This document shows, piece by piece, positions 22,031 to 32,747 of a stretch of DNA of 64,000 nucleotides (position 1 is its first letter; the number at the start of each line of letters is the position of its first letter). Under the pieces are notes generated by a model, which saw nothing but the letters and a program-made list of their open reading frames with translations, searched no databases and had not been told where the DNA came from. The stretch lies in the NCBI GenBank assembly GCA_944472155.2, contig OX235273.1, positions 4,003,204 through 4,067,203 of the forward strand, written 5' to 3'. The position numbers and the translations under genes were made by a program. The DNA comes from Trichobilharzia szidati. Taxonomy: Eukaryota; Platyhelminthes; Trematoda; Strigeidida; Schistosomatidae.

Positions 22031-22556
22031 ACTGTAAATGCTATGAGCTTTTTGATGTGGTTGTGTTCTCTGAGCTGGATAGTTAATTTGCGAAGCTTTC
22101 ATTACCTTACTACTAGGCAACATCTTCAGCGCATTCTTCAATGTGTTGAAGTGAGCTTTCAGATTTCTCCACGAATTGATTAGTCATCTCTCCCGGTGGG
22201 TGACTTTGAACGTGATTGTTTGTTTTCATGTGTTTTCACACTCCCTACTCTAGGCTACTTGTGGTATTGGTACTGATTGTTCCCTTGACTTGAACTTTGA
22301 CCATTCGTGTGTGAGATTTCGTTCTTATTGGTTGGTGAATTTTGTCTATCTCGATGTGTCTATTGATTGCCGCTTCTCACTGGAATACCAGGCTTCTAAA
22401 ACCATTCTCTAGCATTCTTGGTGTTTCCTCTGTCTAATATTTGAACTCTCGTTGTCCCAACTGAATTGATGTCCATGGTTGTCTGTATGCAGCGAGTGAT
22501 TTGAGGGACCAAATACTGAATTACAACAGTAACAATCCTACAACACACAAAAGGAA

Positions 22557-23100
22557 TTGTATACAAACACTATTCAAGAGGGCCAGCCACGACTCATTGC
22601 AGCACTCCCACCTCAAGGAAAATTGAAGAAACATATCTCATGGATGTCTTCCAAAAGAATGGATATCCACGGAATTACATCAAAAGACCTATACCCACAA
22701 GACAGCCTATCAAATCAAAGGCCTCCAAGGAAAGAACAAAGATAATCGCCCTACCGTACATAAAAGACATCTCAGAAATCACTGCAAGACTCTTCAAGCC
22801 TTTAGAAATTGACGTCGCACACAAACCAACAAAATCACTTCACTCAACTGGTTCTGTGTCAACCGAAAGACTCGTGAAGGAAAGAAGATAAAACCAGCAT
22901 CATCTACAAAATAAGTCGTTACAACTGCGAAAATGACTACACTGGCCAAAGTGGACGTCTCCTTCGTCTTCGTATCCATGATCATAAACTAGTCGTCAGA
23001 AGACATGACATCTACTTCCTCACTCACATCACTGCATACAGACAACCATGGACATCAATTCGACTGGGACAACCAGCGTTCAAATATTAGACAGACAGAG
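22557..23100 (+). pseudogene. PLE-B linker and GIY-YIG region, broken
   Basis: One frame gives FQKNGYPRNYIKRPIPTRQP, then IIALPYIKDISEITARLFKP, a common PLE linker signature. In another frame, after 22890, IYKISRYNCENDYTGQSGRL gives the GIY-YIG core (IYKI..YTGQSGR), followed by RLRIHDHK. At least two frame changes separate these. It is closest to the 33033-33362 copy. Confidence 0.8.
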
Positions 23101-23153
23101 GAAACACCAACAATGCTAGAGAATTTATTTGGTGGATGGTGACTAGCAGTGGA

Positions 23154-23198
23154 ATCCAGGATGCGCATTTTGTCCTTTTTGGGACTCGTCATCTGGAT
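23154..23198 (-). ncRNA. Hammerhead remnant, Sm-alpha-like
   Basis: Stem I ATCCAG/CTGGAT and stem II GTCC/GGAC are preserved. The core has changed to ATGACGA, and GAAA to AAAA. Two essential positions are lost, so it is predicted to be inactive. Confidence 0.7.
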
Positions 23199-23562
23199 GT
23201 ACCTGCATCTCTCAGTGAGTGATGATGTTCCCACCGAGGCTCGAACACAGTGCCCATAGTTTCCAACGCCAAAGCGTTATCCACTAGACCACTTGGGCCA
23301 CGAGAGCCACCTCTTGTGCAACGGGTCATATTGATTTAATTGAATTTTTAGAAGCCGACATGTCAACCTGAGACCGAGCACTTCGGTCCAATCAATCGAC
23401 GGGAAAAAATCTAAAATTCAATTAAATCAATATGACCCGTTGCACAAGAGGTGGCTCTCGTGGCCCAAGTGGTCTAGTGGATAACGCTTTGGCGTTGGAA
23501 ACTATGGGCACTGTGTTCGAGCCTCGGTGGGAACATCATCACTCACTGAGAGATGCAGGTAC

Positions 23563-23607
23563 ATCCAGATGACGAGTCCCAAAAAGGACAAAATGCGCAT
23601 CCTGGAT
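23563..23607 (+). ncRNA. Hammerhead remnant, Sm-alpha-like
   Basis: Same sequence and same two core changes as the copy at 23154-23198, in plus orientation. Identical mutations in both arms show that the arms come from one template or were homogenised after insertion. Confidence 0.7.
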
Positions 23608-24135
23608 TCCACTGCTAGTCACCATCCACCAATTAGATACTAATTAAATGCCCAGACATTGTCGAAGCATCTGCTCAAGAAGCCGACATGTCAACCTGAG
23701 ACCGAGCACTTCGGTTCAATCAATCGACGGGAAAAAATCTAAATTTCAATTAAATGCTAGAGAATGGTTTTGGAAGCCTGGTATTCTAGTGAGAAGCGGC
23801 AATCAATAGACACATTGAAATAGACAAAATTCACCAGTCGATAAGAAGAAAATCTCACACACGAAGTGTCAGTTTTCAAGTCAAGGGAACAATCAGTACC
23901 AATACCACAAGTAGCCTATAGTAGAGGGTGTGAAAACACACAAAAACAAACAATCACATTCAAGATCACCCATCAGGTGAGATGACTAATCAATTCGTGG
24001 AGAAATCTGAAAGCTCACTTCAACAAATTGAAGAATGCGCTGAATATGTTGCCTAGTAGTAAGGTAATGAAAGCTTTGCAAATTAACTATCCAGCTCAGA
24101 GAACACAACCACATCAAAATGTCATCCACCTGAGC

Positions 24136-24494
24136 TATAAATCTTCTCCATCATAGCTATGAGCTTTTGTTTCAATGTTTTAAAACTTAGGAAATAAAAT
24201 GAGTAGGTGGTATATTTTTGTGTACATTAATCAGTCAGATATGTTTACTGCTTGCAGTTGTCATACTCATAAAAGTTGTCACTAATAAAGTAATACTTGA
24301 AATTGAAATCGTATAGATTTTGTTTCAATGAATTTTCAAATTTACAAGTCGATTGAAAATTGACATATATATCCTTGACGCTAACTGCTAAATTTATGAA
24401 ACCAAAAGTGTATGTGTTTAGACAAACATTCATATTAAAGGAGTGGTGAATATTTCATAACCCACGAAAGATTCTTTAATGAATTTGCCTTTAT
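24136..24494. other. Intronic DNA without recognised features
   Basis: AT-rich, no supported gene. Confidence 0.4.
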
Positions 24495-24745
24495 TATTAT
24501 TATTTATAATTAATCCTTTAGGTTCCGAGCTTCAAAAGAACATCTGTATTTTGTCCTGTTCTCAGCAGACCTCTTTAGTTGGCCCTTGTTGATTGTCCAT
24601 AGGCTTCTATCTTCTTTTCACACAATCTCCTCCATGTTACCCTCAATGCGACGTCCAACTTGTCTTTTTCCAATTCTGGTTTCACTCGACTGTTGGTCTG
24701 GTATGGGATGTCACTCAGAGGTCTCGTCAGAGCGTATCTACGATT
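24495..24745 (-). mobile_element. RTE-like LINE 3' end, short and diverged
   Basis: The minus strand starts from an AATAATAATAA tail and a GGAACCTAAAGGATTAA-like terminus, then degenerate C-terminal block sequence. It is cut off at 24745, where a SINE-C tail starts. Confidence 0.6.
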
Positions 24746-24748
24746 TTT

Positions 24749-24906
24749 TTCCTTCACGTTCCCCAGTGGAACATAAGGCTTCAAGCTAGTGGCTTTCCCC
24801 TTTATCAGCTTATATTTCTGGCTTAGCGAGGTAAAGGAGTGCGTCGGCCTGGGATCGACCATGTGCATGGTCGGCGAGCGTCCTAACCACTATACCACCA
24901 ACGCTG
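24749..24906 (-). repeat. SINE-C, RTE-tail type (full)
   Basis: On the minus strand: tRNA-like head (A-box TGGTATAGTGGTTAGGACGC, B-box GGTCGATCCC), then CACTCCTTTACCTCGC, then a shortened tail ending AGCCTTATGTTCCACTGGGG and AAGGAAA. That end matches the RTE-like LINE terminus. Confidence 0.75.
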
Positions 24907-24959
24907 CAAAAAACCGAGGCGAGCAACAAAGTATCTAACCCTACCATATTTTGATTATA

Positions 24960-25735
24960 TTAGATAGTTGGAGGCAGTCGGCAGGAAGCCTTGCACCACC
25001 TAAGCTTCGTGCTAGTTGGCACCCGTCAGGAAGGCGTATCTGCAACCATCTCGAAGGAACTCATATCCCTTCTGACGAGCCAACTAGAATGGTGTCCACA
25101 TTGCAAACCTGACTGATAGGATTCAGTCTGCAACAAAGAAAGCGTCGGTGGCACAGTGGTTAGGACTCTCGCCGACCATGAACATGGTCCGGGGTTCGAT
25201 CCCCTGCCGGCGCACACCCGATATCTATGGTTGGCCTGAATTTGGGCTACCGATATCCATGCTGAAAATTCCACACTTGTACTGAAAATACGGTGTGGAA
25301 TCAAGCTGTAAATCAAAAAAAAAAAAATAAATAAAATAAAAACTAGGTGCATCACACTAGTTACTAGTTTCCAATCAAAGTACAGTACTACAAGAAGGAG
25401 GTCAATCGCGAGCTTGAATATCTCAGTGGTAACATCTTTGATTGCAGCAGTCACTGGGTGACGCGGGTTCGAATCTCTGAAGGAGGGACATGAGTTCCTT
25501 CAAGGTTGCAGATACGCCTTGCTGACTGGTGAGTGCCAACTAGCACGAAACCTAGGTCGAAGGCTTCCTGCCGATTGCCTTCAACTATCTGATATCATCA
25601 AATCAATGTGCACCGTGATGGATGGTGAGCTACCTAGAATAGTGGTCAAATTGCAAACCTGACTGATAGAATTCAGTCTGCACCAAAGAAAGGACTAGAC
25701 ACGTCACACTAGTTACTAGTGTCCAGTCAAACTAC
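24960..25735. repeat. HS-B hammerhead SINE multimer (inverted piece plus head-to-tail units)
   Basis: An inverted hammerhead piece (24965-25065, core damaged to CTGACGG with GAAG) is followed by plus-strand tail. After a nested SINE-C, the end of that tail runs straight into a new head (tRNA-like at about 25412-25485: ATATCTCAGTGGTAAC and GGTTCGAATCTC), hammerhead (25517-25570, 4-base insertion in the core) and tail. The tail-to-head join at about 25375-25405 is a multimer junction. Confidence 0.75.
25142..25335 (+). repeat. SINE-C, CR1-tail type, nested in HS-B
   Basis: Complete head with pairing arms GCGTCGG and CCGGCGC, A-box GTGGCACAGTGG and B-box GGTTCGATCCC. The tail hairpin is ATTCCACACTT..GGTGTGGAAT, followed by CAAGCTGTAAATC and a long A-rich end. 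It interrupts the HS-B tail. Confidence 0.85.
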
Positions 25736-25739
25736 TGAC

Positions 25740-26387
25740 TCTATTTTCTTTGCCATATTTGTTGAGTGAAAGGCTCTTGATTGGTTCTTTCCCATAGTCC
25801 CCTGTTGCTTATCCTCTCTCTCTCTGTCTATCTGGTCTTTGGTATCTGAAGAAGGAAGCTGTTGATGAAAGTCTACAGCTGTTTTTCCGATGACTCAAGT
25901 CTCTGAACTATACAGAAACACCGATTTGACATTCGTGTTGAAAATACCAGTCTTGTTCTCTATACTGAGTGCAATGCCTTGATTTTCCGATGTTAGCTTT
26001 GACATACTTATCCGTGTCACTTGTAGTTGAAACGATGATGCCTAAATAAGTGGCGGAAGTAACTCTTCCCAAAATTTCTCCTGTTAGTAGTGATTGATGA
26101 TTGTTGTTGTTGTTGGCTTTGTATCTGCATCACCTCCGTTTTCTTTATGTTCTTCACCTGAAGTCCTGCCCTTGCTGTTTATTTTGTCAACTTATCGATT
26201 TTCACCTGTCAGTTGTCGTATTCATGTAACACAGTAGACATAATTCATCTGCGTGGTCCAAATTTTCTAGAGTCTTGTTGTCGGCTTTAACGTACTCTTG
26301 TTTTCTCTCTCCTCATGGTCTAGCATACTATCCAGTCCACTACAACTGGGAACGTCTTGGATGATAGTAGGCAGTCTTTTCTTACTT
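25740..26387 (-). pseudogene. RTE-like LINE, diverged minus-strand copy
   Basis: The minus strand carries degenerate RTE ORF pieces from the RT/connection region (26340-26387: ...GRQ..PVVDWIV-like) through the Gln/Asn-rich linker (about 26100-26125, GTT repeats) to the post-RT block. It meets the plus-strand RTE at 26388, so two RTE copies lie head to head. Confidence 0.6.
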
Positions 26388-26419
26388 TAGAAGATCTGGA
26401 TTTATCAGATGATATGTAT

Positions 26420-26709
26420 TTTACGATTTGATCACGGACTGATATCAGTTAGAGAACCATTGAAAACCAGCATGGAGTACTGGACAGCTGCTGTTTCATC
26501 CTAGTTTGCGAATCATCGGCAGTACGCACCCACTGGGATTCGAACCCAGGACCTTCCGGTTACAAGGCAAGCTCGTATACCATTCAGCCACTGGGACCCG
26601 ATTCAACAGCAGCTGTCCAGTACTCCCTGGTTTTCAATGGTTCTCTAACTGATATCAGTCCGTGATCAACTCGTAAAACATAACTAATCCTTACAAACCA
26701 AACTATAGA
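26420..26709. mobile_element. Palindromic HS-A hammerhead SINE nested in RTE LINE
   Basis: A minus-strand HS-A (tail, hammerhead, tRNA-like head to about 26605) is joined to a plus-strand HS-A piece that starts within the hammerhead (CAGCTGTCCAGTACTCC at 26618). The flanks AGATGATATGTAT (26407-26419) and AGATGATATATAT (26710-26722) are a slightly diverged target duplication. The tRNA-like part has B-box GGTTCGAATCCC. Confidence 0.8.
26468..26514 (-). ncRNA. Hammerhead, HS-A (core mutated)
   Basis: On the minus strand stem I GTACTG/CAGTAC is perfect, and GAAA, a CAG-rich stem III and GTC are present. The core reads CCGATGA (U4 changed) and stem II is weak. Likely poor or inactive. Confidence 0.6.
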
Positions 26710-27007
26710 AGATGATATATATGTTTAATGTCACAAAAACTCGAAGACTTACAAGCAAAAACCAACAAACTGGCTAAAGAAAGTGGCAGAGAAGACAGGA
26801 ATTCAGGTGGACATTCAGAAGACGGAGTTGATGAACCGAACCGAACCCAACAACAACAACAGCAACCAATACCAATTACCATCAACGGGAAAGATTTAAC
26901 AGAGGTTACTTCCTGCTTTCACTTATCTAGGAAGCATCATTTCAACTATAGGCAGTCGGAACAGATGAAGATATCAGCGCTGGCGAGAATCAGAAAGGCA
27001 AGATACG

Positions 27008-27302
27008 TGTGGTGAGAGCTGGCTGCTAGCCAAAGTTGTTAGACAGTAATTGACGTCGATGTTTATGTCCCCAATATTGGTGGTGAGAAAATGAGAACAA
27101 AAGGCTTTGCGTAGGCGGGTGCAGTTAGCATATGGATGATCTGACACAGCCACAAAGAGATGCAAGGTTAACTTTCTGTGAGAAACAACCAATCAAAAGA
27201 CTGTATGTTCTACTAACAATAATGTACATTAAAATCTATAAATATGTGTTGATTTTCCTTAATAAACGATCTGTTGCCTGGCCCTTGTCTTCTGTTGTTA
27301 CA
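27008..27302 (+). mobile_element. Solo LTR of a Gypsy-type retrotransposon
   Basis: Begins TGTGGTGAGAGC and ends CTTCTGTTGTTACA, as do the LTRs at 63021 and 63785. It is 295 bp long, lacking one of the two internal direct repeats found there. A 4-bp target duplication TACG flanks it at 27004-27007 and 27303-27306. It contains a TATAAAT-like box (TCTATAAATATG) and AATAAA near 27261. It splits the RTE-like LINE cleanly, so it probably arose by LTR-LTR recombination after insertion. Confidence 0.9.
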
Positions 27303-27875
27303 TACGCCCTCATCAACCTGAAACCAGTTTGAAAATCTTCTGCACTAACTCAGTCAGCATAAAGAACAAGATTCGGATTTTCAACACAAATGTGAAGCAA
27401 GTCAGTCAATTCTTCTCTACGTGTCAGAAATTTACACTTCATGTTAAGAAAAGGATTTCCAACAGGCTAATCAAGACCTTTATCAACGGCTGCCCTCTTC
27501 GCTGGCTCCATACTGGAGATGAAATGGCCAGAAAAAATCAGTAACAAGAAGCTCTGGCAATAAACAAACCAGCCAAGAGCCGGTCATTCAACAAATATGT
27601 AGGAGAAAATGGGAATGGATGGAGCGGACATACGTTGAGGAGGCTGTCGAATGACAGCGCTCAATGCGGGCCATCTCTCGAGTGGAATCCAGATAGGAAG
27701 CGACGAGTGGGTCGTCGGTGCGAGGGTGACACGGAGGAGATCGTGCGAGCTGGAGGAGATGAGAAATCATGGGGAATCGTGGACACATCTCAAGAAGAGA
27801 GTAGAGATGTGTTGTTTAAGCCATACGATGTTCTACTCAGAACCCAAGGGAATACTAATATAATAAAATATCTTC

Positions 27876-28045
27876 ATTCCATGTTATGATGTGAATATTC
27901 TTCCATTTTCAAACGGGAAAAACTGTGTTCAATTCTTTGTATAATTTGTTTCCAAAAGTGACGAAATCAAAATACATCCTTCAGTGAAACGGATCGAGTT
28001 TCATGTTTCCTAGTTCACTTTGTTAAAATACTATACAGTTAATAT
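27876..28045. other. Spacer between RTE copies
   Basis: Short AT-rich sequence, nothing recognised. Confidence 0.4.
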
Positions 28046-28053
28046 CTACAGTA

Positions 28054-28626
28054 CCAAAGAAAGGAGACCTAAGTCAATGCAAGAACTGGCGCGGAATTAT
28101 GCTCCTGTCCATCCCACGCAAAATACTAAACCGCATCATCCTGGAGAGAATCAAACATGCACTGGATGAAAAACTTCGACCGGAACAGGCTGGATTCAGG
28201 AGAAACAAGTCATGCATTGACCAGATCGCCACATTACGGATCATCATTGAACAAAGCCTGGAATGGCAGTCACCTCTCTATCTCAACTTCATCGGCTCTG
28301 AAAAGGCCTTCGACAGCGTCGATCGAGAGGTAATTTGGAAACTACTTCGCAACCACGGTGTGCCACCGACAATTATACATCTCATCCAACAGCTGTACGA
28401 CAATGCTGCATGCCAAGTAATCCACAACGGGAAACTTACGGAATCCTTCGAAGTGAGGACAGGAGTAATACAAGGCTGCCTACTATCGCCAATGATTTTC
28501 CTGATTGCAGTAGATTGGATAATGCGACAAACAGCGGGCAATGAGGAAACAGGCATAAAATGGACTCACACAAAAAACTTGGAGGATCTGGACTTCGCCG
28601 ATGATATATGCCTGATTTCCCACTAA
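28054..28626 (+). pseudogene. RTE-like LINE reverse transcriptase domain, catalytic site damaged
   Basis: An open stretch of about 190 residues. RT blocks in order: VPKKGDLSQCKNWRGI, ILNRIILERIKHALDEKLRP, QAGFRRNKSCIDQI, motif A region LNFIGSEKAFDSVDR, then VRTGVIQGCLLSPMIFLIAV (motif B), then LDFADDICLISH (motif C). In motif A the first catalytic Asp reads Gly (FIG instead of FID), and a TAA stop follows LISH. Family role: target-primed reverse transcription of its own RNA. The N-terminal endonuclease is missing. Confidence 0.85.
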
Positions 28627-28679
28627 CTGGAAGATATGCAAGCGAAAAGCAACAAGTTGGCAGAAGAAGCATCAAAAAT

Positions 28680-28866
28680 GAAAATAAAAAAATGAAAATA
28701 AAATATAAAAAAATAATGAACTGTGGTTTCCTCAATCTATGTAGAATTCTATTTATTGACAATGTACTAACTGGATGCAATACTGTAGTAAAAATGCTGA
28801 GAATTCCATTCTGTATCACAAGTACTGTTTTGGAATAAAGCAAATTATTATTATTATTATTATTAA
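28680..28866 (+). mobile_element. CR1-like LINE tail (second subfamily), nested
   Basis: Only the last ~160 bases of the 3' UTR are present (AATGAACTG.GGTTTCC.CAATCTATG onward), with the terminal GGAATAAAGCAAATTATTATT. It is preceded by an A-rich stretch. An extreme 5' truncation. Confidence 0.85.
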
Positions 28867-28868
28867 AA

Positions 28869-29457
28869 ATGAGAAGGACTTCAGGTGAATATAGAGAAAA
28901 CAGATGTGATGAAGATTCCTCGTCAACAGCAAGAACAACAACAGACAACAATCAGCATAAATGGGAGGAACCTGAAAGAAACAACCTCCTTTACATACCT
29001 GGGAAGCATCGTTTCAACTACAGGCGAACGGAGCTGACGAGGATACCAAAGCAGCAAGAATCGGAAAAGTCTGTGTTGAGTTCAACAGCACTCGGCATCA
29101 AAAATAAGATCCGGATTTTCAACTCCAATGTGAAATCAGTCAGTGCTACTCTATACGGATCAGAGACTTGGCCAGCGCGTCATAAAGAGCATCTCAAACC
29201 AACTACAGACCTTCATTAACAGTTGTCTTCGCTCAATACTCGAAATCAGATGGCCGGTCAGAAAAGATCAGCAACAGGGATCTCTGTCAATGAGCGAACC
29301 GACACAGCAGCAACCAATTGTGCAAGAAATAGGCAAGAAGAAATGGAGGTGGATTGGCCATATTCTGAGGAAACCATCAAGTGACATCACTAGACAAGCC
29401 ATTGTTCGAGTGGAACCCGAGCGAGTAGCGGCCAGTTGGTCGTCAGCGCAAGAGTGA
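28869..29457 (+). pseudogene. RTE-like LINE ORF, post-RT region
   Basis: Continues the 28054 frame remnant in shifting frames: TINGRNLKETTSFTYLGSIV-like, the region FNSNVKSVSATLYGSETW, FINSCLRSILEIRWP, and WRWIGHILRKPSSDITRQAI. At least three frame changes. Confidence 0.8.
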
Positions 29458-29606
29458 CTTGGAGGAGGTGATGTGAAGAGGAGATGAAAACGTGTGGGCA
29501 GACATGGAGCTATGTGGAGACTCTAGCAGGGAACCGAACGCAATGGAGACGCACGGCTGAAGCCCTATGTTCCTCTAGGAATTTAAGTATACAATAATAA
29601 TAATAG

Positions 29607-30080
29607 TATCTATAAGTGATGTCAAGCCACTTTCTAAAAGTCTCAGATCATACCTTAAAAGCTCACATCATCATGAAGTTTTTGCAACCAATGATTACGC
29701 CGACAAAAATCATGCAAGCATGTCTAAACTCTAATTGCGTTAAATGCGCCACATGTGGTTACTAAGTTACATTCTTTTTCTCAGTGTATATTCTAAAATT
29801 AACTTCTTTTATTTATTTTCTGTTTTTATTTAAAGTTTGTTTTTCACATGATTTGTCTAACCACATCTAAAAGTCAAACTTTTCTATTGAAAAACACAAA
29901 CAAGCAAACGAAGAAACAAACCAGATAATTGTTGTTATATGCGACAGCTTTTCCTTTTGATTCATTCACTTCAGCTGAAAAATTATGCAAGTTATGTGGT
30001 CTGTTTGATAGTATAAAAGGAAATCAAGAAAATTAGCATAATTATATGACAGTATATATATATATACTACTGACAAACTG
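29607..30080. other. AT-rich intronic DNA
   Basis: No gene recognised. A TATATA run lies at about 30053-30068. Confidence 0.4.
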
Positions 30081-30310
30081 ATATGAGTAGGTGTAAATGG
30101 CATGCAACTGAAACCTGTAGTTAATGTAAGTGTAGAACTTGGTCACTTTGGTGGTAGAATGTAATTCCATACTAGATAAGTTTATTTTAAATATCACACA
30201 CACACTGATGATGCAGTATTAACAACTGGATGACAGACAAGGTTTCGAGCATAAATTATCGCCACTCATAATCATATCAGTTCAGTCACACAGCTGCAGA
30301 ATTTGTATTA
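30080..30310 (-). repeat. PLE-A terminal repeat, inverted
   Basis: The minus strand matches the PLE-A end (CATAATCATATCA, GGTTTCGAGCA, TCACACA.. and ..GGTAG). It has no coding part. Confidence 0.6.
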
Positions 30311-30355
30311 TACATATATATATATTTCTCTGTCTCTGCAACTTCCTTTTGTTGT

Positions 30356-30538
30356 TTGTTGCTACGCTGTGTCTTCAAAACCACTCCTCTTTTGCGTTTG
30401 AGAGTAAAAGAGAAACTGCCTAATCTCGCCTCTTCCATGTGTATCTACCAATTTAACTGCACCTGTGGAACCATTTACATAGGCCGTACAATTAGGCGTC
30501 TTTATCGTCAGATTTCGAACATCACCCTGTGTGGTTAA
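30356..30538 (+). pseudogene. PLE-C GIY-YIG fragment
   Basis: About 60 residues covering the endonuclease core: SSMCIYQFNCTCGTIYIGRT, IRRLYRQI. This matches the CIYQFNC..YFGHPTTRQL region of the 43571 copy, with the canonical YIG retained. Both ends are truncated, and the 3' end abuts the TIR element. Confidence 0.8.
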
Positions 30539-30566
30539 GTAAAGGACTAACAAAATCAATTTGGGC

Positions 30567-31318
30567 GAAGTTAAACCTTAAGCACCATTAACTGTCAATC
30601 AGCCGTTGACCTCGAACGCACCAATCACGTAAAAGAGGCACTTTTGTTTATGAAAAACATATATTTATACAACGATGCATAAAAACTGTCTAAAAGTGTT
30701 ACATAGGATACCTTCCTCTCAAATGTGATAAAAATAGCTCTCAGTTTTAGGCTGGTATATCAACAGAGTATAGTTTCAATGTGGGTAAAATTTTTTTGAT
30801 AAAGTCTCGTAGTGTAATACTGTAATATTTGCTGAGTAATGAATTGTGCTCGAAACGTCATCAGTAAATATTACTGTGAGACTTTATCGAAATAAATTTT
30901 ACCCACAATGGAATTATACTCTACCAGCACAGTGCACAAGTTCTATTCTTATATCAACAGAGTAATTTAACCACATTCTATGCATGTAATTATTTAGGTC
31001 TTCTAACCTTAACAATAACCCTAATCTTTCCTGAACCTAACTCTAACGTGAAAATATCCCTAAACTAACTGTAATCTAACTCGAACCAACCCTAATGTCG
31101 CCTTCATTAGGTTAACCTAACCCTAACTTGTCCTTGGCTCAAAGGGTAAATTATTGCTTCCCAAATGTAAGATGAAACTTCAGAGATATCCCACCTAATG
31201 GCATAACACTTCGATGAGCATATTTTATTGATGACAGCATTATTTGCCAGTGAGCGTTCAAGGTCACTAGTGCGTTCGAACTCCATTGGTAGTTAGTGGT
31301 GCTTAAATTTTAATTTGG
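30567..31318. mobile_element. TIR element (MITE-like), copy 1
   Basis: The ends are inverted: TTAAACCTTAAGCACCATTA at the left and TAGTTAGTGGTGCTTAAATT at the right. The interior shares about 700 bp with 51477-52268 in opposite orientation. It includes a PLE-A-like hairpin (30830-30900) and a degenerate telomere-like stretch (31010-31135, with CCTAACCCTAAC). No transposase is visible, so it is non-autonomous if a DNA transposon. Confidence 0.65.
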
Positions 31319-31339
31319 CCTCTATTCGTATTTGTTGGT

Positions 31340-31972
31340 TACAGGACCACTCCTGTGGAGCCTTTAAAACAAAACAATTTAGTTTATCTAATACACTGCT
31401 TGAATGGATGTCAGGTGAAATATATAGGTCAAAGTAGTAGAACAGGTGCAGTCAGACTAGCCGAGCATAAAAACCTATCAGTAAAATCCAGATTAGTTGA
31501 CCGTAATAAGATAAGAAATCTAGAGAATAGTTCAGCTATACCACTCACTACATGCACTTACACACAACCAGAGAATACGATGGGATGGGATAAGGTGACA
31601 GTTTTAAAATCTAATGTAGCAGCAGGGTGGAGGGAGAGATTGATTACAACGGAATCTTTGTTTATCGAATCAACTGCAAATACATGTAACAGGAATGATT
31701 CAGCACCTGTCCATCCGGATATCTGGAAAATTCTACTACCCCAACGACGGGAAATAGGAAGGAACAAAGAAAACTACAAAAAACTCAAGTTTCGAAGTCG
31801 TTTGATTACAATTGATATGATTATGTACAATAATAAATTGTGTTCGAAACATTGTCATCCAGCAAATAATAATACTGTTTCTTCACTGTGTGATACATCT
31901 AATAAACAAACTAATATGGAATTACTTACTACCACAGTGCCCTGCATTAAGCTTATGTCATTAGGTTCTTAG
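31340..31972 (+). pseudogene. PLE-A Penelope-like element, C-terminal ORF (best PLE-A copy)
   Basis: A 205-residue open stretch (31355-31972). GIY-YIG core: LVYLIHCLNGCQVKYIGQSS, RTGAVRLAEHKNLSVKSRLV. It is followed by WRERLITTESLFIESTANTC, the QRREIGRNKENYKK block, and the segment SKHCHPANNNTVSSLCDTSN that reads into the PLE-A terminal sequence. The RT part is absent, so this is not a working gene. Family role: endonuclease plus RT in one polypeptide. Confidence 0.85.
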
Positions 31973-32680
31973 TTTGTTTTTTTGTAGAGCAAACGAAGGT
32001 AGCTGTGGATTAAAGTCTGAAGTGATCTGCAGTGGTCTGGGCCAAGCATATAGTACCACGCTTTTCTGAAGGCCCAAGTTGATTAGCTATTAGTTTCATG
32101 TAACTTTTGACACAGAAATGTTCCATTCCTTTTTTCCTTTTTTATTATTCTGTTGACTTTATATTATCATCATCATCATCATCATCATCACCATTATATC
32201 AGCTAAGTGTATGCATCAAAAAGCATGCACTCAACTTGTTTTAAGGCGTACATTCATTCAGTCCTTACATGTTGATTGTATTTTAGTATTAATAAGTGTC
32301 AATGATTAATGCTCTCTCTCCTCACTCACTCACTCACTCACTCACTCACTCACTCACTCTCTCTAGTAGTAGCAGTACACCTTCTCTTCTCTACACTGAC
32401 TTGCACTTATTTACTTATTCTTATTCAAAGAAGCAATAATCAAATTGCTTTTTGATATATGCGTATATATATCTCTTTGGTTCACATGTGCATACATGTA
32501 TTCTCTCATCGCATTATCGATCCTGATGTCTATTTTATAGTAGTGTAGTACATGGGTAGTATACAAATGAGTATACAAGTGTATTTTCTATACAACACAC
32601 TGTACACAGATGTGCTAAAAATTTGGCAATAATAATACTTATTCATCTTTATCTTGTCTGTTAAGCAAGTAGGGTAGTAA
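31973..32680. repeat. Intronic DNA with two microsatellites
   Basis: An (ATC)n run at about 32164-32191 and a (CTCA)n run at about 32322-32358, with TC-rich flanks. No coding signal. Confidence 0.8.
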
Positions 32681-32747
32681 TGTAATGACAGAAGACAAGG
32701 GTCAGGCAACAGGCCGTTTATTGAGAAAATCAACAGATATTTATAGA

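Larger units (their letters stand above)
23125..23752. mobile_element. Palindromic Sm-alpha-like hammerhead SINE with 13-bp target duplication
   Basis: A minus unit (hammerhead, tRNA-like part, leader) is followed by a central tail, then a plus unit (leader, tRNA-like part, hammerhead, tail). The ends abut the exact repeat AATGCTAGAGAAT at 23112-23124 and 23753-23765. The inserted palindrome is therefore a single event in PLE-B. The tRNA-like part shows A-box CCCAAGTGGTCTAGTGG and B-box TGTTCGAGCC. Confidence 0.85.
22060..24135 (+). mobile_element. PLE-B Penelope-like element with inverted arms and nested Sm-alpha-like palindrome
   Basis: Arms at about 22070-22480 and 23766-24135 are inverted copies of each other (for example CTGAGCTGGATAGTTAATTTGC against GCAAATTAACTATCCAGCTCAG). 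Between them lies PLE coding sequence (22557-23100). Penelope-like elements often carry such terminal repeats. The element is split by a 628-bp insertion at 23125-23752. Confidence 0.7.
26388..27875 (+). mobile_element. RTE-like LINE carrying two nested insertions
   Basis: Starts at EDLDLSDDMYF (the FADD region, damaged), is interrupted by a palindromic HS-A (26420-26709), and resumes at KLEDLQAKTNKLA. It continues to ARIRKAR, is interrupted by a solo LTR (27008-27302), and resumes at ALINLKPV. It ends in the C-terminal block and AGGGAATACTAATATAATAA at about 27875. The order of insertion follows from the nesting. Confidence 0.75.
28046..29606 (+). mobile_element. RTE-like LINE, 1.5 kb, with nested CR1-like tail
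   Basis: The most complete RTE-like copy here: RT domain to the 3' terminus. It is split by a CR1-like LINE tail at about 28680-28866, with AAAAATGA-like words on both sides (a probable target duplication). It ends TTCCTCTAGGAATTTAAG..AATAATAATAG. Confidence 0.85.

Noticed and set aside
25026..25454. A 142-residue minus-strand frame
   Set aside because: It lies entirely over SINE-C and HS-B repeats; the apparent protein is the reverse reading of tRNA-like heads.
31010..31135. An interstitial telomere
   Set aside because: TTAGGG-like words are scattered and imperfect, and the same stretch recurs within the other TIR element, so it is part of that repeat.
32322..32358. A CRISPR-like array at the CTCA repeat
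   Set aside because: A plain 4-bp microsatellite with no spacers.
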